NCBI GenBank assembly: GCA_029891345.1
Contig: CM057000.1
Location: 127,881,338 to 127,945,337, forward strand
Direction of reading: 5' to 3'
Length of the DNA: 64,000 nucleotides
Source of the DNA: Dryococelus australis
Lineage: Eukaryota; Arthropoda; Insecta; Phasmatodea; Phasmatidae
Shown here piece after piece: positions 60,381 through 64,000 of this stretch. How positions within the stretch are numbered: the first letter of the stretch is position 1; each line of letters begins with the position of its first letter. The notes under the pieces are model-generated. The model did no database searches and had not been told where the DNA came from. It saw only the letters and a list, made by a program, of their open reading frames with translations. Position numbers and translations under genes: made by a program.

Positions 60381-60662
60381 ACTCCCGCAAACAAAACAAA
60401 AGGGCAGGATAGCACTGCAAGAAATGGATGTTACGCGCGCAAAACTGATTCAAGGATTTGACATATGATATGGTACATAGAGTATACCTTGGAGCGGCAC
60501 ACTTTATGCCGAGAATGTGTTCCCTGGTTACTTTGGTCGGCTCGTAGACTTGGCTATGCAATTTGACCCTAACACTGATGTACTAGGTGTTTATACATTA
60601 CATGCTGTAATTCAAAACACGAACTTCTATGGCGTAATAAAAACAGTAAAGCCAAGTAGGTA
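60381..60662. other. Spacer between two arrays
   Basis: Unique-looking sequence of 282 bp; the minus-strand ORF at 60295-60561 is not supported. Confidence 0.5.
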
Positions 60663-61138
60663 AATGAATAGCGCCAGGCGTACACGAGCTCACGTACCTG
60701 CGTGCAAACAAGTTGCATACAACCAAGGCGAATGAATAGCGCCAGGCGTACACGACTTTACGTACCTGCGTGCACACAAGTTGCATACCACCAAGGCGAA
60801 TGAATAGCGCCAGGCGTACACGACTTTACGTACCTGCGTGCACACAAGTTGCATACCACCAAGGCGAATGAATAGCGCCAGGCGTACACGACTTTACGTA
60901 CCTGCGTGCAAACAAGTTGCATACCACCAAGGCGAATGAATAGCGCCAGGCGTACACGACCTCACGTACCTGCGTGCAAACAAGTTGCATACCACCAAGG
61001 CGAATGAATAGCGCCAGGCGTACACGACCTCACGTACCTGCGTGCAAACAAGTTGCATACCACCAAGGCGAATGAATAGCGCCAGGCGTACACGACCTCA
61101 CGTACCTGCGTGCAAACAAGTTGCATACCACCAAGGCT
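60663..61138 (+). repeat. 68-bp tandem array, seven units
   Basis: Units start at 60663, 60731, 60799, 60867, 60935, 61003 and 61071. Each contains AATGAATAGCGCCAGGCGTA, CACGACYTYACGTACCTGCG, then CAAGTTGCATACCACCAAGG. Variation is mainly CTTTACG versus CCTCACG and GCACACAAG versus GCAAACAAG. It produces short cysteine-rich minus-strand ORFs (60598-60786, 60962-61186), which are by-products. Confidence 0.97.
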
Positions 61139-61211
61139 AATGGAACAGGCGCGTTCATTCGACGTTCGCCTGTACATGGTCGCCATGAAAATACTTCCAC
61201 ATCTTACTTTC

Positions 61212-61381
61212 GGAACGAAAGGGCAGGGGAAACGGAAGATCCTCTAGAAAACCCGATGACCAGCGGCATCGCCCGGCACGATTCCCACGTGCGAAAATCT
61301 TGGAGCGAACCCACCGGGAATCGAAACGGGTCCGGCTAGGTGGGAGGCAAGTAGTCTAACCACTACATCACCTCGGCCTCC
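61212..61381 (-). mobile_element. SINE1 copy, tail missing
   Basis: The head on the minus strand is GGAGGCCGAGGTGATGTAGT, with inverse-read B box GGGAATCGAAACGGG. The body retains GACCAGCGGCATCGCCCGGC. The 3' part of the SINE is absent; it starts about 75 bp past the 68-bp array. Confidence 0.85.
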
Positions 61382-61807
61382 ACCCACTTTGTATAGTAGT
61401 GATACTAAACATTCCAATATTTGTAGCTCGATATGTTGTCAATTTCCATTTACGAAGTATACTAGAATTTTTTTTTTACAGTGATTGACTTGGTGAAGGA
61501 AATATTTTTTCTCGCGTTAAATGCGAGAAAATTTGGTGGATTGAGGCTACCATTCGTAATCTCGGTCGCACAAGGCTAGCAACCTTGCTGATTGTCTAGG
61601 TTAACTATACGACTCTAATGTTTTTCTTTCATCTTTGTTACTCCAACCTTCAATCACTGGATTCAATTACATGAAAAATTATCTTACATACAGCATATCC
61701 GAAAGACATGTATTTGAATCTAACCGTGGAATCGTCCCCAAGAAAATATACTCATTGAAAATTCTTAGGCTTCTGTTTAATCATGAGGTTTTAAGAAAAA
61801 CATTTTG

Positions 61808-61840
<33 letters not shown>

Positions 61841-62182
61841 TGTGTGTTATCACACTCAAAATATACGCTAAATAATTTTTAACATTTTTGTACGTGAAAT
61901 CAATTTTTTTTTATGTCAGTAGTATATCGGCTAAAATATTAATTCCGGAGGTAGTGTTGGCCCATAATATGGCTATAACTTTCAAGATGTGTTACGTACC
62001 ATTGTTACAAATTTACGCATTTTCGTTTTGTGTTCAGCTCTCAGAGGCGCAGTAGTGTTCTGTGTATCACGGGATTGTATTACTTCCGCCTTAACATGAA
62101 AGTAGCTTTGGACTTAATTATCGACGATATTTCAATGGGCGAGGCCCTCACTGAAGTCTTTCACACATGCTGCATCGACAAA
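61382..62182. other. AT-rich stretch with a poly-A run
   Basis: An A-run of about 28 lies at 61809-61837. No gene seen; the ORF at 62030-62308 runs into MITE-A. Confidence 0.45.
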
Positions 62183-62603
62183 GGCTGTTCACGACAAAAA
62201 GAGCTCTATAGAAATAAACCTTGGAAAAAATTCATTGTCCCTGCATCCATGTATTTCAATGGGCGCACTGAGGAACATTCACCCAGTAAAGTTGGTAACG
62301 ATGCATAGAAAGTAGTTGCATATATTAACGAGGAATAAAAAAAGTGTTAGATAACCATTTGTGAAAACTTAAAGTTATTTATTTTGCTTTCTGTTTTTTT
62401 TTTAATGCATCGAAGTGTAAAAATGAGCGTTTTATAAAGTATTTATTTTCTTCGTGATTTCGCAGTTTCACTTGACCGACGAATGAATGAAGCGACGAAG
62501 CTCATGGCGATGATAATTTTATATAGGGTAGAGTAATACACAACGGGTTTACAAGTAGATCTTAAGCTGGGCTTTCAAAAGTGCTCATTTTACCGTGAAC
62601 AGT
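62183..62603 (+). mobile_element. MITE-A copy 11, full length
   Basis: From GGCTGTTCACGACAAAAAGA to CAAAAGTGCTCATTTTACCG plus TGAACAG; all body blocks are present. Confidence 0.92.
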
Positions 62604-62701
62604 GTATAAAATATGCCGCAGTTCGTGAGTGTTCACTATTTCTACACTAAAGTGATAGTCGAAGATGAGCGAGTGAGCGAGTGAAGATATTTGAGCGGCT
62701 C

Positions 62702-63049
62702 TTGAGGCCAATATTGCACGGAAGGAGTATATTTACCCGATTTTCGTTATTACTTGTTTTTGAGAGGGTTTGTCAGAATTTTTGGCACAACAAGACGTAA
62801 ATATTAATTTTTTATCAACTTCTTACCTTGTTAAATATTCACTATCTTTATTATTCTGTGAGCACAGATGGAAGACGAGAAATAAGATGTTCTTTCATTT
62901 ATTCCACCAGTGCTCCGATAGTAGTACTGTTAGTGTAAGAAACTATTCTTTATGACTTGTTGTGCCAAAAATTTTGAAAAAGTCTCTGAAAAACAACTTT
63001 TCGCCAAAGTTAAGGTAAATACACGGCTTTCGTGCACCATTCCCCTTAA
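62702..63049. mobile_element. MITE-B copy 2, inserted in SINE1 at TTAA
   Basis: Right end GTGCACCATTCCCCTTAA and mutated left end TTGAGGCCAATATTGCACGG match the ends of the copy at 50435-50827. Inner arms include TTTTTGGCACAACAAGAC and its inverse. Intact SINE1 copies carry CTCTTAACAGCGAGG at this point, so the TTAA target is visible in the empty site. Confidence 0.87.
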
Positions 63050-63091
63050 CAGGGAGTTCTTGAGGGCGGGATGTAGGTGATTGAGGTGGGT

Positions 63092-63280
63092 ATGTATTGT
63101 ATTGTAATGGGCTTTTTAACGTCCCTTGGTTTTATGCTCGAAGGCTTAGCAGGGGACGGCGTACAGACTAACTTACAACCTAACTTAAATTAACACCCAT
63201 TCCTTGCCCGGGATCCGAACCCAGAGCCTCCCGCTCCCCAGATCGGTGGCGCACAAACCAACTGCGCCACGGGAGGTCGG
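63092..63280 (-). mobile_element. SINE2 copy 3 with perfect 10-bp target duplication
   Basis: TGAGGTGGGT occurs at 63082-63091 and again at 63281-63290, directly flanking the SINE2. The minus-strand head is CCGACCTCCCGTGGCGCAGT, with a B-box region GGGTTCGGATCCC, and the tail ends GGGACGTTAAAAAGCCC plus an ATTACAATACAATACAT-type end. This is a clean retroposition into SINE1. Confidence 0.95.
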
Positions 63281-63442
63281 TGAGGTGGGTTTGGAGCTGC
63301 GGCGGAATGAAAAAAGGCGGTGGAAACGGGAGATACCTGAGAAAACCTTCCCACCTGCGGAAATCCGGTGACTCGGCCGGGGATTGAAACCGGTTCGCCT
63401 TGGTGGGAAGCGAGCGTGCTAACCACTCAGCCGCCGTGGTCC

Positions 63443-64000
63443 CTAGGTAGTCGAAGTTGTTAACACAGTAACTATGGGGGCAGCCACAGACCCAGAAGAC
63501 TCACTCATTATCCCGCAATGGTCATAATTTAACTCTATCGAGCTTCCAGTAGTTTACGTGACACGAAGAAAAATATTCTAAAGATACCAAGTTGTATAAA
63601 ATTATTTTTAAAATTCGTTAACTTTCCATAAAAACACGCAAAGTGATGAGACGGCGGAGTCAAATCTTAAGGTAAACCGACAAATAAGGCAATATCTCAA
63701 ATCATTTAGTCTAATGCTATTTTTACGAGTGCTTAATAAAAATATAATTTTTTCGCCAAAATCAAAACATTCTCGTTTTATCAACAAATCTTAATATTTT
63801 ACCCATAGATTTAAACTATTCAATCTTTGCTAATTATTCTAATTTTGAGATCAGACGGTAACATTAACCGAACTAGTGCACGACCTAATTTATTTGAAAT
63901 AAATTTCAAAACCCCATTACAAAAATATGATTAAATAAATAGTTCTCGCACATTTTCATTCAGTGGCCAAGCTTTTTATTTGAAATAAGGCACGTTGCAC
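63443..64000. other. AT-rich stretch to window end, nothing recognised
   Basis: No ORF, repeat or tRNA-like sequence seen. Confidence 0.45.

Larger units (their letters stand above)
62664..63442 (-). mobile_element. SINE1 host copy, split by MITE-B and SINE2
   Basis: Three pieces of one SINE1 lie in order. The tail GAGTGAAGATATTTGAGCGG plus CTC is at 62664-62701. The next piece CAGGGAGTTCTTGAGGGCGG is at 63050-63091. Body and head follow at 63281-63442, with TGGAGCTGCGGCGGAATGAA, GGGGATTGAAACCGG as inverse B box, and the head inverse ending CAGCCGCCGTGGTCCC. Removing the two insertions restores the continuous order seen in intact copies. Confidence 0.88.

Noticed and set aside
59291-61138. 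CRISPR-like repeat arrays
   Set aside because: The arrays are contiguous tandem units without unique spacers, in a eukaryotic setting.

Overview
This window looks like non-coding, transposon-rich DNA from an animal with a large AT-rich nuclear genome, most probably an arthropod and plausibly an insect. That placement is an inference. It rests on Tc1/mariner-type transposase relics, tRNA-derived SINEs with Pol III A/B boxes, many short inverted-repeat elements (MITEs), abundant simple repeats and the absence of any long open reading frame. I found no intact host protein gene, no rRNA and no tRNA that folds well. Nearly every ORF above 60 codons falls inside a repeat or is random.

Layout. 1-7.1 kb: AT-rich DNA with three copies of a roughly 420-bp element (called MITE-A here) and small hairpins. 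6.7-7.9 kb: a GC-rich, promoter-like stretch with four CRE-like sites, then five 60-bp tandem units bracketed by a perfect 17-bp inverted repeat. 7.97-10.43 kb: a nested inverted-arm element carrying several tRNA-like (Pol III) modules. 11.37-11.70 kb: a 47-bp tandem array. 11.8-12.75 kb: a decayed minus-strand coding region related to a family of repeat-encoded arthropod/cnidarian proteins of unknown function. 13-19 kb: mostly unexplained AT-rich sequence. 19-36 kb: MITE-A copies, SINEs of two families, a CpG-rich block at 22.4-23.1 kb, a TIR element with an internal tRNA-like module (28.2-28.9 kb) and possible non-LTR 3' tails. 37.5-39.7 kb: a large inverted duplication whose interior holds a MITE-A. 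41.7-42.5 kb and 45.8-47.3 kb: two more long inverted repeats. 43.85-45.22 kb: a complete but dead Tc1-like transposon with TIRs and TA target duplication. 50.4-52.1 kb: a TTAA-flanked MITE (MITE-B) and a second dead Tc1-like transposase split by another MITE (MITE-C). 59.3-61.1 kb: two unrelated tandem arrays (10 x 109 bp and 7 x 68 bp). 62.2-63.4 kb: a MITE-A, then a SINE1 invaded by both MITE-B and SINE2.

The value of the window lies in the order of insertions rather than in gene function. SINE1 is host to MITE-B, SINE2 and MITE-C; a Tc1 relic is host to MITE-C; the inverted duplication is host to MITE-A. Family names (MITE-A/B/C, SINE1/2) are labels made for this window. Boundaries are read by eye and may be off by some bases.
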